A stretch of 12,994 bases of DNA. Origin: Larix sibirica (lineage: Eukaryota > Streptophyta > Pinopsida > Pinales > Pinaceae). The notes beneath the pieces were generated by a model. That model did no database searches and had not been told where the DNA came from. It worked only from the letters and a program-made list of their open reading frames with translations. Below, piece after piece: positions 1 to 9,102 of this stretch (positions within the stretch are counted from its first letter, which is position 1; each line of letters begins with the position of its first letter). A program made the position numbers and the translations under genes. Location: assembly GCA_004151065.3 (NCBI GenBank), contig NWUY0300001736.1:76315-89308 (forward strand), in the 5' to 3' direction.

Positions 1-76
1 TCATGTCACTTTTCCCCTTTTATTGACTTAGGCAAAAAGTCACTAGGGGAACACTTTCCTAGGTACAAAATCAACA
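1..76 (-). repeat. Ty1/copia LTR terminus (fragment cut by window edge)
   Basis: These 76 bases match 10369-10448 with about three substitutions and two small indels, and end in the same CA dinucleotide (TG when read on the minus strand, the expected LTR start). The 10369-10448 copy is the outer end of a full LTR next to a primer binding site, so this is the U3 end of a second LTR of that family in the same orientation. LINE coding similarity begins within about 30 bases of its edge and I see no polypurine tract there. It is therefore more likely a separate insertion into the LINE (solo LTR, or the 5' end of an element lying to the left) than the 3' partner of the right-hand LTR, though the latter is not excluded. 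Confidence 0.8.
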
Positions 77-106
77 ATTTTTTATCCTCTTTCAAAACTG
101 TCAGCA

Positions 107-700
107 ATGACTCAATTCTACAAGAATCTAATAAGGGTGAAAAAGTCGATAGCAGAGTGAGATAAGAAGAAAAAGGTGGCAAGACAGGCTGGAATCAATC
201 ACGTTGAAGGAGAAATTGCAATCATTTTTAAGCTAAATGCCACTAGAGTCTTTTCTAAGGCGGAACTAGAGCATCTTAAATCCCTTGAGGATCATAAAAG
301 AAACATATTGGAGCTAGAAGAAACTACTTGGCGCCTCAAGAGTTGGGAAATTTGACTAGAAGAGGGGGGAAATAACACAAAATTATTTCATAAGTATGTT
401 GAACACCTAAAAGCAATTAACACGATACAGGAGTTGATGTGTCAGGATGGTTTGAAAGTGTCCATTTTCAAAGATATTGCAGCTGCAACAAAAATTCATT
501 TTCAAGCCCTGTTTAAGGAATTTGATGCTTCTCATATTGGTGACTAGATGCAAATCATAAGGTTGTTTCATGGGGTTATTGAACAAGACGTGAATGGGAA
601 TCTAGAAGCAGAGGAACCCAAATACTAATTGAAGGTTGTTTTGTCTACCTTTAAAAAAAACAAAAAGCCCCAATCTCGATGGATGGATTGTGGAATTTTA
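107..700 (+). pseudogene. LINE ORF2 pre-RT linker, broken
   Basis: The frame starting at 107 reads almost continuously to about 547, with stops at the AE*DKKKK position, at 353-355 and at 547-549. It carries the basic and acidic linker that lies between endonuclease and RT in plant LINEs (ELEETTWRLKS, then an LEEGGNNTKLFHK block, then NTIQELMCQDG). After about 630, in a shifted frame, comes the KKNKSPNLDGW-like motif at the entry to the RT domain (the usual form is KSPGPDGW). I see no start codon that could be functional. The domain assignment rests on the order of recognisable motifs; no alignment was run. Confidence 0.75.
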
Positions 701-837
701 TCTTGGTTTCAATCATTTACTGGAGGAAGAAATCATGACGGTGGTCAAAGAGTAAAGGGGGACAGGTAGAGTAGAAGGGGCTATAAATTCTACATCCTTA
801 ACTCTGATTCCAAATTTAAATGGCTCTTCTTCATTTG

Positions 838-1519
838 AAGACTATAGGCCCATTTCGTTTTGCAACCTTATTTACAAAGCAATATCAAAAATAATTGCCA
901 ATACAATAAAGGGGTTTTGTCCAAAATTATAAGGGAGGAGCAGTTCAGATTCCTTTTCAATCGTCAAATTCATGATGTAGTAGGTTGTGCACAGGAGGGA
1001 TTACACTCGATTAAAACAAGCAAGGTCCTACCAGTTGTAATGAAGATAGATATTTCCAAAGCTTATGATAAATTCAATTGGATTTTTATTCAATTGGTTC
1101 TGTTACAAATGGGAATGGGCCTTCCCAGACAACTGGATTATGGGCTACATAACTAGTTCTAACTTTGTTGTCTTAATTAATTGATCTCCATTTGGTCTCT
1201 TGGGAGCCACAAGGGGTATCAGATAGAGATGTCCTCTTTCCCCATTATATTCCTTCTGATCATTGAAGGACTGAGTAGATTGATTGCACAAGTTCTCTCA
1301 ATTGGTTCTATCAAAGGAATTCGGGTGGTTGATGACACATTCCTTTCTCATATTCTTTTTGTTGATGATATCATATTGTTTGGTGAAGGATCAGCTCATG
1401 AATGGAGAATGTACAAGGAGATAGTGGGTACATTCTATCTGGAAACATGTATGGTAATGAGTAATTCAAACTCTATGCTTTGTTATCTAAACTGGAGCCT
1501 GAGGTGGAAAACCAAGTGA
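838..1519 (+). pseudogene. LINE reverse transcriptase domain, broken
   Basis: This is the RT core, which copies element RNA at a nicked target site. The sequence shows EDYRPISFCNLIYK from about 838, then a frameshift near 912-920 into a frame reading SKIIREEQFRFLFNRQIHD. The first catalytic motif KIDISKAYD lies at 1043-1069. The second block, which in the family reads RQGCPLSP, appears as RGIR*RCPLSP near 1207-1240, with its Gln codon turned into a stop, and is followed by another frameshift. The catalytic FVDD box is intact at 1358-1369, followed by IILFGEGSAHEW. The catalytic aspartates survive individually but lie in different frames, so no active enzyme can be made. Confidence 0.9.
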
Positions 1520-1548
1520 GTCAATTTTTTCCTACTACTTCTGCTAAA

Positions 1549-2086
1549 TTGGAAAAAGGCTTAAAATATCTTGGCTTTTACTTAAAGTCAAATGATTATA
1601 GTCTGAAGGACTAGCAATGGTTGGTTAATAAGATCAAAGCAAGTATCAATTGTTAGTGTTATAAGTGGCTCTCACAAGGGTGTAGGTTAGTTCTCGTTAA
1701 GTCGATTTTGGAGAGTATACATGTATATTAGATCTCAGTTGCACATGTTCCAAAGAGCATTCTCGACGGGATAAGAAGGAAATTTTTCAGGTTTTTTTGG
1801 ACTAGGAACAGAGGGAATTCCTTTAGTCAAATGGAACACATTGGAAAAACCTAAAGTTGTAGGAGGATGGGGCAAAAAAAACATTTACCAGCTCGGTGAG
1901 GCTTTGGCAGCTAAGAGCCTGTGGCGACTGCACTTTTCAAAAGGGATCTGGAGCAAAATTATACATAGGATTTATTCGTCGAAGATTGGATTCGTTCTAC
2001 AACAAAATCAATCAAAGGTGTTTCTAATGTATGGAAAGCCCTAGTTAATGCATTTCATGTCTTAGGAAAGTGGGTGGCTTGGAAGA
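1549..2086 (+). pseudogene. LINE ORF2 post-RT (thumb / zf-RVT-like) region, broken
   Basis: From 1549 one frame reads LEKGLKYLGFYLKSNDY and, after three stops, KWLSQGCRLVLVKSILESI and ILDGIRRKFFRFFWTRNR. Near 1815 the frame shifts to GIPLVKWNTLEKPKVVGGWG, then NIYQLGEALAAKSLWR. This is the region between RT and RNase H in plant L1 elements. A further frame shift near 2015 gives VWKALVNAFHVLGKWVAWKIG. The block order and spacing fit the family, with no sign of a large internal deletion. Confidence 0.82.
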
Positions 2087-2780
2087 TTGGTAGCGGGGCT
2101 AGATCAAGCTTGGAGAAGATCCATGGATTGGGAAATGGGAACTTACAAATTATCTAAGGAGTTGAAGGTCATGTTGCGGGCTAAGGGAAAGACAAGGTTG
2201 GAGGAGTTTGTGTCTTCTTTAGTGGAACACAAAATTCGATTGGCTTACAGAGAAAGAAGAAAAGAAATTATTCACTATAAGGTAAGGGTATTAAAGGAAC
2301 CACAAATCAATAAGGATTTACGATGGGGATACTTTGACGGTGCATGCAAAGGAAGGCTTGGTAGATGTGGATCTAGAGCAATGTTATACATGGATAAATC
2401 CCACTATTATACTCTTAAGTATGGGGTTGGGATCGGCACCAATAGCAAAGAGAAAACCTATGCATTGTGGATTTTGTTAAATTATGCTCAAGACAAAGGA
2501 ATTCTCAATTTCCAAGTTTTGGGAGATTTTAAGATGTTGATGGAATGGTGCAAAGGATTAATTCAGATCCCACCATTTAGTTATTTATCCGATGTTGCAA
2601 AGAGTCTAAGACATGATTGTAGGTTTTACCTCAATTTCTTTTAAACACATCTACAGGGATTTCAATAAGCATGTTGATTTACTTTCAAAAGAGCCCATTA
2701 ACATTCCTAAAGACTTGGTGACAATCCAAGAATTTCAAGGTTCGAAGAGGATCCCGGAATTGGTTTTACATGTTTTTTGA
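2087..2780 (+). pseudogene. LINE C-terminal RNase H domain, nearly intact
   Basis: RNase H removes the RNA strand from the RNA-DNA hybrid during reverse transcription. It is a known extra domain in a lineage of plant LINEs. The longest open stretch (2087-2644) holds GYFDGACKG, with the first catalytic Asp codon at 2336-2338, and VLGDFK, with a second catalytic Asp at 2525-2527. The middle Glu of the family motif appears altered: the local sequence reads NSKEKTYAL, where the usual pattern is close to N-N-K-A-E-F/L-Y-A-L, which puts Lys at 2453-2455. After a one-base shift near 2645 the C-terminal block HIYRDFNKHVDLLSKEP (2646-2696) continues to a stop at 2778-2780. Assignment is by motif recognition. 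Confidence 0.82.
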
Positions 2781-3442
2781 ACTATGATGCTATTGTTAAG
2801 AGTGATATGTATTTTATGTTCTTTGATGCTCTTTTATGTTATACTTTTGAATGACAACTTTGAATGGATTAAGGATAACGGGTAGTTAAAGCTTTGTTTT
2901 TAGGACCAAGGATCATCGGTTGATTAGAGATTCAAGGCTCGTTGAATGTATATTTTGATTTCACACTTGAAATACCAAATATAAGTTTTTTTTCTTGGAA
3001 AAAAAATTATATCATATATAAGATTTAGACTACTCCAAGGGAATATAGCTTTAGATTATTAATAAAAAAAATCTCTTTCGAGTGTGTCATCCCACATGGA
3101 AAATATTATATTGAAAGCTTTGAACAACCATGCTTCATGGAAAGAGTTGTGTTATCCATGCACAACTCTAATATCAAATACTAATATCAACAATATAAAT
3201 TTTTGAACTTGGAAAACTTGACGCACCCAACTCATAAATTGCGTACGAACTACTAAATAAATTTATTAATGAAGAAAATTTACTAGTAAATATGGTTTAA
3301 ATTTTACTCATTCATGCCTCTATGTTTCCATTTTCAGTAATGATCCAACTAATAGATTGCATATAGACCGAAACCTTTAGTTCGGGGTTATTTCTGACAA
3401 ACCCATTAACACCAATATGCTTATGTTAATTAAGAAGATCTT
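2781..3442. other. AT-rich interval without a recognisable gene (LINE 3' flank)
   Basis: No coding similarity is visible on either strand. The first 200 bases may be LINE 3' UTR. It contains short homopolymer tracts (for example the T-run and A-run around 2985-3007), an AATAAA-containing stretch near 3060, and one perfect 9-bp inverted repeat (3143-3151 with 3161-3169). It ends at the gypsy LTR. If that LTR is correctly bounded, ATCTT (3438-3442) would be its left target-site duplication, which cannot be tested because the right end of the element is missing. Confidence 0.5.
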
Positions 3443-4676
3443 TGTAACACCTCATTTTTTACCCCATAACGTAATCATGTCTATACTGTAAATGATAGAA
3501 TCTGGAAACAAATGGTCAAAAATGGCCAAGTCATTGTAAATATGTACATTTCAATATTAATATAAAATCTCTAACAGTTACAAATGAAGAAGGACGAAGA
3601 AGAAATGGGGGACTATGATTCCACAAGTGAGAAAGTGTTAGTGAACTAAGGGAAATTACCCTAGTGGGATTTAGCTCATTTCTTTAGCCTTAGCAATTTA
3701 ACCCAAATTTCCTAAACCATGACTAAGAGTCATACTTTAACTAAAGCATGATTTAATTATCTTAAGAGGGGGGAAGTGGTCTTATGTGGAGAATCCAAGT
3801 GGAAATCTAAATCCATGCATATAAAAAGTGAGAATTTAATTTGAGATTACATTCATTCCTCCTCATTATTGTCATCACCTTGAACTGCGAAGAGACTACT
3901 ACGCTAGAGAGAGTACCAAATCTTCCATAGATGGAGAGAACTATTCATGCCATTGACCCCGAGGAAACTAGTGCTAAGTAAGTGCACTCTTGTGAGAAGA
4001 ACTTGGCCTAGAGTTGTGTTCCCTAGAGTCCCAATTTGAAAACTTCATGTCCAACCTATGTTGGAATGCTGGAAGTGAACTGGAGGTTACCCGAGGAACT
4101 ATCAGCTCAAAGAAGGGGGCTTGTTCCTAGCATTGTACAAGTTGATGGAGAATAAGGATTGAGGATTGGGACAATTATGGAGGGGGTTTCTGCACCAGGG
4201 GAATATATGTGTGTTGGGATGTGTAGAGGCCTTGGGGAAATATTTTCCCTTGTGGAATGATGGCCCCAGCTTGGGGGTGGCCTCTATCATATAAAGAAAG
4301 GTGCGATAAAATGACTACGGCTGTGAGGAACGTTCTTCATCTGCATCCTTTTGGAGGACACTAAAAGATAAGTTCCTTAATTATATTATGAATTCCATGG
4401 TTATATTATTGTTATGGTATTTGTTTAATTTATTATTTATGTGATTGTTTGTGTATATGGAATTATTGGCATTGTGTGAATGCATTCATGTAGGAATTGC
4501 ATGCTTACTTAGAATTGTAATTAAATTAAATTGGGCCACCATATTTAAACAATTTGTTGTTAAATTGTATGAAAATCTATTGAAAAATGGAATTAGCATC
4601 AACAACTGAATTTTATAAGTGAAATTTGAGTACCTCGCAGTCTCCATGGTTAAAAGAGGATATCAGGTACATAACA
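3443..4676 (+). repeat. Ty3/gypsy 5' LTR
   Basis: Boundaries are inferred from TG at 3443, in TGTAACACC, a start common in plant gypsy LTRs, and CA at 4675-4676, three bases before a primer binding site. The length of about 1,234 bp is plausible. A TATA box at 3820-3827 lies about 380 bases in, as expected at the U3/R boundary. The LTR has no convincing gene; the small minus-strand open frame at 4102-4290 has no recognisable domain. The matching 3' LTR is not in the window, so the boundaries could not be confirmed by comparison. Confidence 0.7.
3820..3827 (+). promoter_or_regulatory. TATA box of the gypsy LTR promoter
   Basis: TATAAAAA preceded by CATGCA, about 380 bases into the LTR. If functional it would place transcription start near 3850-3860 and define U3 as roughly 3443-3850. 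This is a sequence match only. Confidence 0.5.
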
Positions 4677-4679
4677 AAG

Positions 4680-4692
4680 TGCTATCAGAGCC
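4680..4692 (+). other. Primer binding site (initiator tRNA-Met type)
   Basis: TGCTATCAGAGCC matches the usual plant primer binding site TGGTATCAGAGCC with one mismatch and starts three bases after the CA that ends the LTR. The 3' end of tRNA-iMet would pair here to start minus-strand DNA synthesis. The match fixes the orientation and the inner LTR boundary. Confidence 0.78.
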
Positions 4693-6528
4693 CACGGTTG
4701 TAGCACTGGGACTACATGAGCCAAATGTTGATTCTACAGACATAATTAGAGGTTGCACACAAAGTGTTTGACAGAATGCATGTGTGGAAAATTTTGGAGA
4801 AATTTCGTTTGGAAAGCCTGCAAATGTTTAAACTTATTGTCAAGATATCAAGAGGATCTATTGTGAAGATGATCAAGATGGGTATGGTTCATAACTGAAG
4901 TAAAATTTTGGAGTTTCAGAGTGGTTTGTGTAATTTGGGGAATAAAATTACAGTTTGCATGCTAATTGTTTGATAAAACGCCCCTATGGAATTCGTGTTT
5001 TTAAATGCTAGATGTGCATTTCATTTCACCACTTGTTGAAAATTCAAAAATTAAGTGCCTATGACAAATTTGAAAATTCCAGGAAAATTTTGATGTGGGC
5101 CCCACTAGTGCCATGTGGACAGATAAATGGTGTGGATGCACCATGTGGACAAAGGATTGTGGCATGGACCAGCCACATGGAAATTTTTGTAAAGCTGGCA
5201 ACACAAGAAGCGGTCAACAACATGGGTGGCGGCCAAGTAGGATGGACATGGATTCAGGTTCAACCAAAAAAGTGTGAGAATCTGTTGATTCCTATGGTGT
5301 CTCTAGCAAAATATTCGGTATCTTGATGAATCTTGGATACTCCGATGAATCTCAAAGAATCTATTTTGGCAGTGGAGTAAGACCCCCAGGGCAAACAATT
5401 GAGATTAAATCGTGCAATTTTTATCCTCTTCCCGACCATTCACACATGAAGAGTTGATTGCACTTTATCTGAGGGGGTGGTTGCACGAACAATTGAGAAA
5501 AAATATTGCAACTTCAATCATTAGATCGTGACCGTTCACACAAGTAGATGAGCACACTTTATTCCAAGGTGCATGAGCGTAGATGGATGAGATTGCACCG
5601 CACATGTTCCAACTTTTAATCATGATCATTCACACAAAGGGAGATGAACTTGGTTTATCCTAAAGGGTAGCAGCATGAACAACTGAGATTTAATCTAGAC
5701 TCATGAGGGAAGCAAATCGAGATCATTCGTGTGAAATATTTTTCACACATGTGAAAGCTCTGGAAAAGGAAGCATGTGGTGATTGTTAACGATAAACCAT
5801 TTACCATTAATGAAAAACTGCTTATCATTGACCAAAAACTGCTTATGGTAAATTGGTAAATGAAAAGTGTCGCAAATTTGATCAACGATTCACTCAATTC
5901 TCATTGTTGGAAAAGGGTAATCAGGAAATAAAGGTAGGGGTTTCAGCATTTGTTTTCAGGCGTCAAAATTTGAAAAATGGCACCGATCTTATGCGCTAGA
6001 CTGCACAAAATCGAATGATTTATTAAAAAAACGAGGGTCATGCCCTCGACCCACTTGCAGCAACATGGGAAGCCACAAGAGGGAAATCCCCCTTAACCCC
6101 CATCAGTTATTTTTATATATTTACACAATTAGTTCCTGAGAATTAGTGTAGCTACAGAAACAATGCCAAATTGGGCAAAATTGTGAATTCTTGAAGGCTG
6201 TAACTTTCATCTCGAAGCTCTGAATGGAGCATGGCTATAGTCATTGAAAATATTATCAAACGGAGAATAAATATGAACAAGTTTAATATAAGAGGTTATT
6301 ATTGATCCTTCCGTGAATTAAACGAAAAAGGAGCATGTAAGTCTTATTTAACAAAAATGTCAAATGGGTGTTATTCATAATTCTAAAAAAAATGTAATAT
6401 GGAAATTTTTTATTGAAATTTGGAATTAGAATTTATCTAACAAATGTAATAACATGAACGCATTGCAAATACAGTTTGAAATTAAACATAGTCCTAGGTC
6501 AAGTTTCCAAAGAAGTATAGAAGAGTAA
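4693..6528 (+). other. Gypsy internal leader (untranslated region)
   Basis: This is 1.8 kb between the primer binding site and the first gag-like ATG. The overlapping small open frames between 5001 and 5326 on both strands, and 5655-5897 on the minus strand, show no recognisable domain and I treat them as chance. The region contains a 30-bp short repeat (CCATGTGGACA at 5111 and 5141), the ~95-bp degenerate tandem array (about 5396-5770), and a cluster of short direct and inverted repeats at 5791-5865. Part of this could be an unrelated insertion, but no boundaries are visible. Confidence 0.55.
5396..5770 (+). repeat. Degenerate ~95-bp tandem repeat, about four units
   Basis: The marker ACCATTCACACA at 5435 recurs as ACCGTTCACACA at 5531, ATCATTCACACA at 5625 and ATCATTCGTGTG at 5722, giving spacings of 96, 94 and 97. 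A second marker, CAATTGAGA at 5396 and 5490, returns as CAACTGAGA at 5680 (94, then twice 95), with GATGAGATT at the intermediate position. Two phased markers make chance unlikely, although the units are strongly diverged. Confidence 0.75.
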
Positions 6529-7910
6529 ATGGAAGAAGGGGAGCTTCCATGTAGCCATGAAGAAGATCTCAGAGGTCAAGATATCAATGTGGAAAATGCA
6601 AAAACAAAAACAAATGGGTATAGAGAAATGTAAATCCATTGGAATTTGTAGAGACCATGAGAAGTCTGAGGATGGAGGTACATAGTTTTAGGGAAGACAA
6701 TTAGAGGATGTTGAGGGCCCAAGAATAAAAAAATCAGTTGAACACTCAGCTAATGCAAAGTCTAGATATGTTACAGAGGCAAATGAAAATGGGCTCAACC
6801 TCAATTCAAGAGAAAGAAGGAAGATAAGGCTCAAGGAAGAGATCACATGAGAGATTTGAGCACTCTAAATACTTTTCCAGGAGTCATAAGCAATGCTACT
6901 CACCGCATTATGCAGGAAGGAAGTCAAATATATATGAGGATACAAGCAACAATCCAGAAATGTTTGTTGTAAAACATCATAAAAAAAGGCATGTGGAATA
7001 TGAGATGCAAGGGAAGCTTAGAAAAATTAAACCTTCCACTTTTGATGGTGTGAACAAGGGAGAAGATGTTGAAACTTAGAACTGGGCCCCCTATTCCCCG
7101 AGAGGGGTAAGCTTGAACCAGCCAACCCAAGCAAGTCCGTCCATCCAAATTCTTAGTACCAGTAAATATGAACCACAATATTCCTTACAATGCAAACTCA
7201 AAGGATTGGATAGAAGATAGACAGAAGAAAACAGACCTATTGGGGTTGTTATGGATGAGAAAATATCTTCAACTACATAATTACTCCTCTAACATGGAAG
7301 CTAGGATTTCCATTTACAACTTGCAATGTAAGGCTTCCATTTGGTGGGACCAATTGGTTCAAGTTAAGCATATCAGTGAAAAGAGGATTTCACATACGCA
7401 ATTCAAGAAGTACTTATAGACAAAATACTTACAGAACATTATCATGATAAGAAGATGGAAGAGTTCTTTGAACTCAAGTTGGGAAATATAATCATCGATG
7501 AGTATGAAAATAAGTTTTTAGAACTACTAGTATATGTTGGGTTTATCAAGGAGGAGAAGGTAAAGATACAAATGTTTTTAAGTGGTTTTCCTTCATTCTA
7601 CAAGGATAAAATTTAGTTTTATGAACCAGGGACTTTGGAAGAGACAATTCAAAAGGCCAAGCACATATATGATCAGAACAAAGGAAGGGAAAATTTTCAT
7701 AAATATTGGAGAGATAAGAGGAAGGATAAGTGGGATGAAATGAAGAAAGGATTTAAACCATCTATATTCAGGAACCAACATAACTCATATCAACAAAGTG
7801 GTCCAACTCAAAATGGGCACAAGATGGTAGAATCTGTCGGAAAAAGAACTAGGCCATAGCAACTGAAATGTTAAGGATGTGAAGGAAACCATTTGTATAA
7901 ATATTGTCCA
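6529..7910 (+). pseudogene. Ty3/gypsy gag polyprotein, broken
   Basis: Gag would form the virus-like particle that packages element RNA. A plausible original start is the ATG at 6529 (MEEGELPCSHEEDLRGQ). After several stops, a frame from about 6862 reads through NNPEMFVVKHHKKRHVEYE and KLRKIKPSTFDGVNKGEDVET. A stop and a ~155-bp insertion follow (about 7080-7240). The capsid part resumes with RKYLQLHNYSSNMEARISIY and KASIWWDQLVQVKHISEKRI. A frameshift at 7410-7440 leads to KKMEEFFELKLGN and FLSGFPSFYKDKI*FYEPGT. The zinc knuckle (Cys 7869, Cys 7878, His 7890, Cys 7905, spacing C-x2-C-x3-H-x4-C) carries a stop inside it. Confidence 0.85.
7080..7240 (-). mobile_element. Small insertion in gypsy gag, possibly SINE-like
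   Basis: Gag similarity stops after GEDVET (7062-7076) and resumes at WMRKYLQ near 7250. In the family these two blocks are only a few residues apart, so about 155 bases are extra. Read on the minus strand the insert has GGTTCAAGC (7111-7119 complement), a partial match to a pol III box B, followed by a perfect CCCC-GAGA-GGGG hairpin (7096-7107). I find no convincing box A and no clear target-site duplication. It could also be sequence picked up by recombination. The SINE reading is tentative; the insertion itself is better supported. Confidence 0.4.
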
Positions 7911-7990
7911 CAAAGGGGAGACATAATGAGATATGTGCACAATTTACATGAAGCAAGTACTGTGGAGGATGTAGGTAGGAACATCCTATA

Positions 7991-8960
7991 ATTTATGCAT
8001 CCTTGGACAATAGATACGCATATCATAAATCCAACATGATTGAGGTTGAATGTAAAATTTCCAATCAACCTATCACTATTCTCATTGATTTAGGAGCAAT
8101 TCATAGTTATATTTATCCTAATTTAGTTGACATATTTCAGCTAAATATAAGTAAGCATGATAGATAATGGATGGTTCAGTTGGATACTAGAACAAAAAGG
8201 AAGATTAATAAATTAGTAAAGGGTTGTCTATTAAATATGAAAGGCCTGAACTCTTTTGCATATTTGAACATAATACCACTTGGTTCATATGATGTACTTA
8301 TTAGGATGTATTGGTTAGATGCACACCATATGATATTGGATTGTCATAACAAGTCATTTACTTGTATTGATGAAGAAGGGAAACAAAAGACAGTGCAAGG
8401 AATTCCAAGGCCTATTTCCCTAAGATAAATTTCATTTTTGCAATTAAAGTGGTGCTTAAGAAAAGGATGTTAGTTATATGCAGCTCATGTATAAGAACCA
8501 AAGAAGTGTAAATGCCCAAGTTTAGAATATTTTCTAGTATTGCAAGGTTTTGCAGATGTGTTTGAAGAAATACCAGCATTTCCACCAAAAAGAGATATTG
8601 ATTTGATTCCTGGAGCTGCCCCAATTTCCAAAGTTCCATACAGAATGAGTACACCTAAGTTAAAGGATTTACAGATGCAGTTGGAATAATTGTTAAAGAA
8701 AGGGTATATACGCCCAATTGTTTCTCCTTGGGGATCACCAATACAATTTATAAAGAAAAAGGATGGAACTTTAAGGTTGTGTATTGACCTTAGACAATTG
8801 AACATGGTCATTCTTAGGAATAAATATCCACTTCCTAGAACTGATTACTTGCCTTGATCAACTAAGAGGAGCAAATATTTTCTCAAAGATAGATTGAGAT
8901 CTGGTTACCATCAGGTGAGGATAAAATATGAATACATTAGCAAGACAACCTTTAGGACCA
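7991..8960 (+). pseudogene. Ty3/gypsy pol: protease and N-terminal reverse transcriptase, broken
   Basis: One frame runs from 7991 to about 8858 with stops at 8165, 8426 and several later points. The protease active-site block reads LIDLGAIHSYI (Asp codon 8087-8089). The family has Ser, Thr or Pro before the Gly, so Leu would be inactivating. PLGSYDVLIRMYWLDAHH follows, then the spacer, then the RT entry: [41 protein letters not shown] and [17 protein letters not shown]. Near 8885-8900 a one-base loss breaks FSKID from LRSGYHQVRI, the first catalytic block. The sequence ends at KTTFRT, directly before the N, in mid-domain. Confidence 0.88.
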
Positions 8961-8961
8961 N
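8961..8961. other. Single ambiguous base at a gypsy/copia junction
   Basis: The N falls exactly where plus-strand gypsy RT stops in mid-motif and minus-strand copia internal sequence begins. This pattern fits a scaffold join between two contigs better than a real recombination point. The true distance and order across this base are unknown. Confidence 0.7.
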
Positions 8962-9102
8962 TTATTTTGCTCCTATCTGAGTTCTGCTGCATAATTATTT
9001 CTCTGCTCTTTTTTACTGCAGTTTTCACTCTTATTCAACTTTTCTGCTCATTCTTTCTCTGTGAGGTATACTCAGCTCTTAGATCTGCTGTGACATAGAA
9101 TT
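8962..9102 (-). other. Unassigned copia internal segment next to the N
   Basis: This is pyrimidine-rich on the plus strand, with a recurrent CTGCT motif (for example TTCTGCTGCA, CTCTGCTC, TTCTGCTCATTC, ATCTGCTGTG). It resembles the adjacent LTR in word usage more than it resembles coding DNA. No gag continuation was recognised. Confidence 0.35.

Larger units (their letters stand above)
77..2780 (+). mobile_element. Degenerate plant L1-type LINE (ORF2 remnant)
   Basis: Successive frames give, in order, the landmarks of a plant non-LTR retrotransposon ORF2: a pre-RT linker with ETTWRLKS and NNTKLFHK-like blocks (about 107-547), a KKNKSPNLDGW-like block near 650-690, EDYRPISFCN (about 838), the reverse transcriptase core, a post-RT region with VGGWGKKNIYQLGEALAAKSLWR (1855-1925), and a C-terminal RNase H domain. 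The N-terminal endonuclease and ORF1 are absent, because the copy is cut by the LTR at 1-76 or lies outside the window. Multiple in-frame stops and at least five frameshifts make it inactive. The 3' end is uncertain: coding similarity stops at 2780, and no clear poly(A) tail or target-site duplication was found. Confidence 0.88.
3443..8960 (+). mobile_element. Degenerate, 3'-truncated Ty3/gypsy LTR retrotransposon
   Basis: In order on the plus strand: a 5' LTR beginning TGTAACACC, a primer binding site, a ~1.8-kb leader, gag with a zinc knuckle, an aspartic protease remnant and the start of reverse transcriptase. Protease preceding RT, and the motif string [43 protein letters not shown], are typical of plant Ty3/gypsy elements. 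I do not assign a clade. Everything downstream of the KTTFRT block (rest of RT, RNase H, integrase, 3' LTR) is missing because the sequence breaks at the N at 8961. Stops and frameshifts make it non-autonomous. Confidence 0.85.

Noticed and set aside
3080-3130. ATCCCACATGG resembling the upstream element of plant snRNA genes
   Set aside because: One mismatch, a TATA-like sequence at the wrong distance, and no U-snRNA sequence downstream.
3365-3390. Short CCGAA...TTCGG stem near the gypsy LTR start
   Set aside because: A short stem is expected by chance and nothing around it supports a terminator or RNA gene.
4102-4290. Minus-strand open frame of 62 codons in the gypsy LTR
   Set aside because: It lies wholly in the LTR, shows no recognisable domain, and its length is expected by chance.
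5001-5326. Three overlapping open frames on both strands in the gypsy leader
   Set aside because: No domain, mutually overlapping on opposite strands, and in a region with short direct repeats that explain the open frames.
7100-7130. Possible tRNA gene on the minus strand because of GGTTCAAGC
   Set aside because: No acceptor stem, anticodon arm or box A at the right spacing; kept only as a tentative SINE-like insertion.
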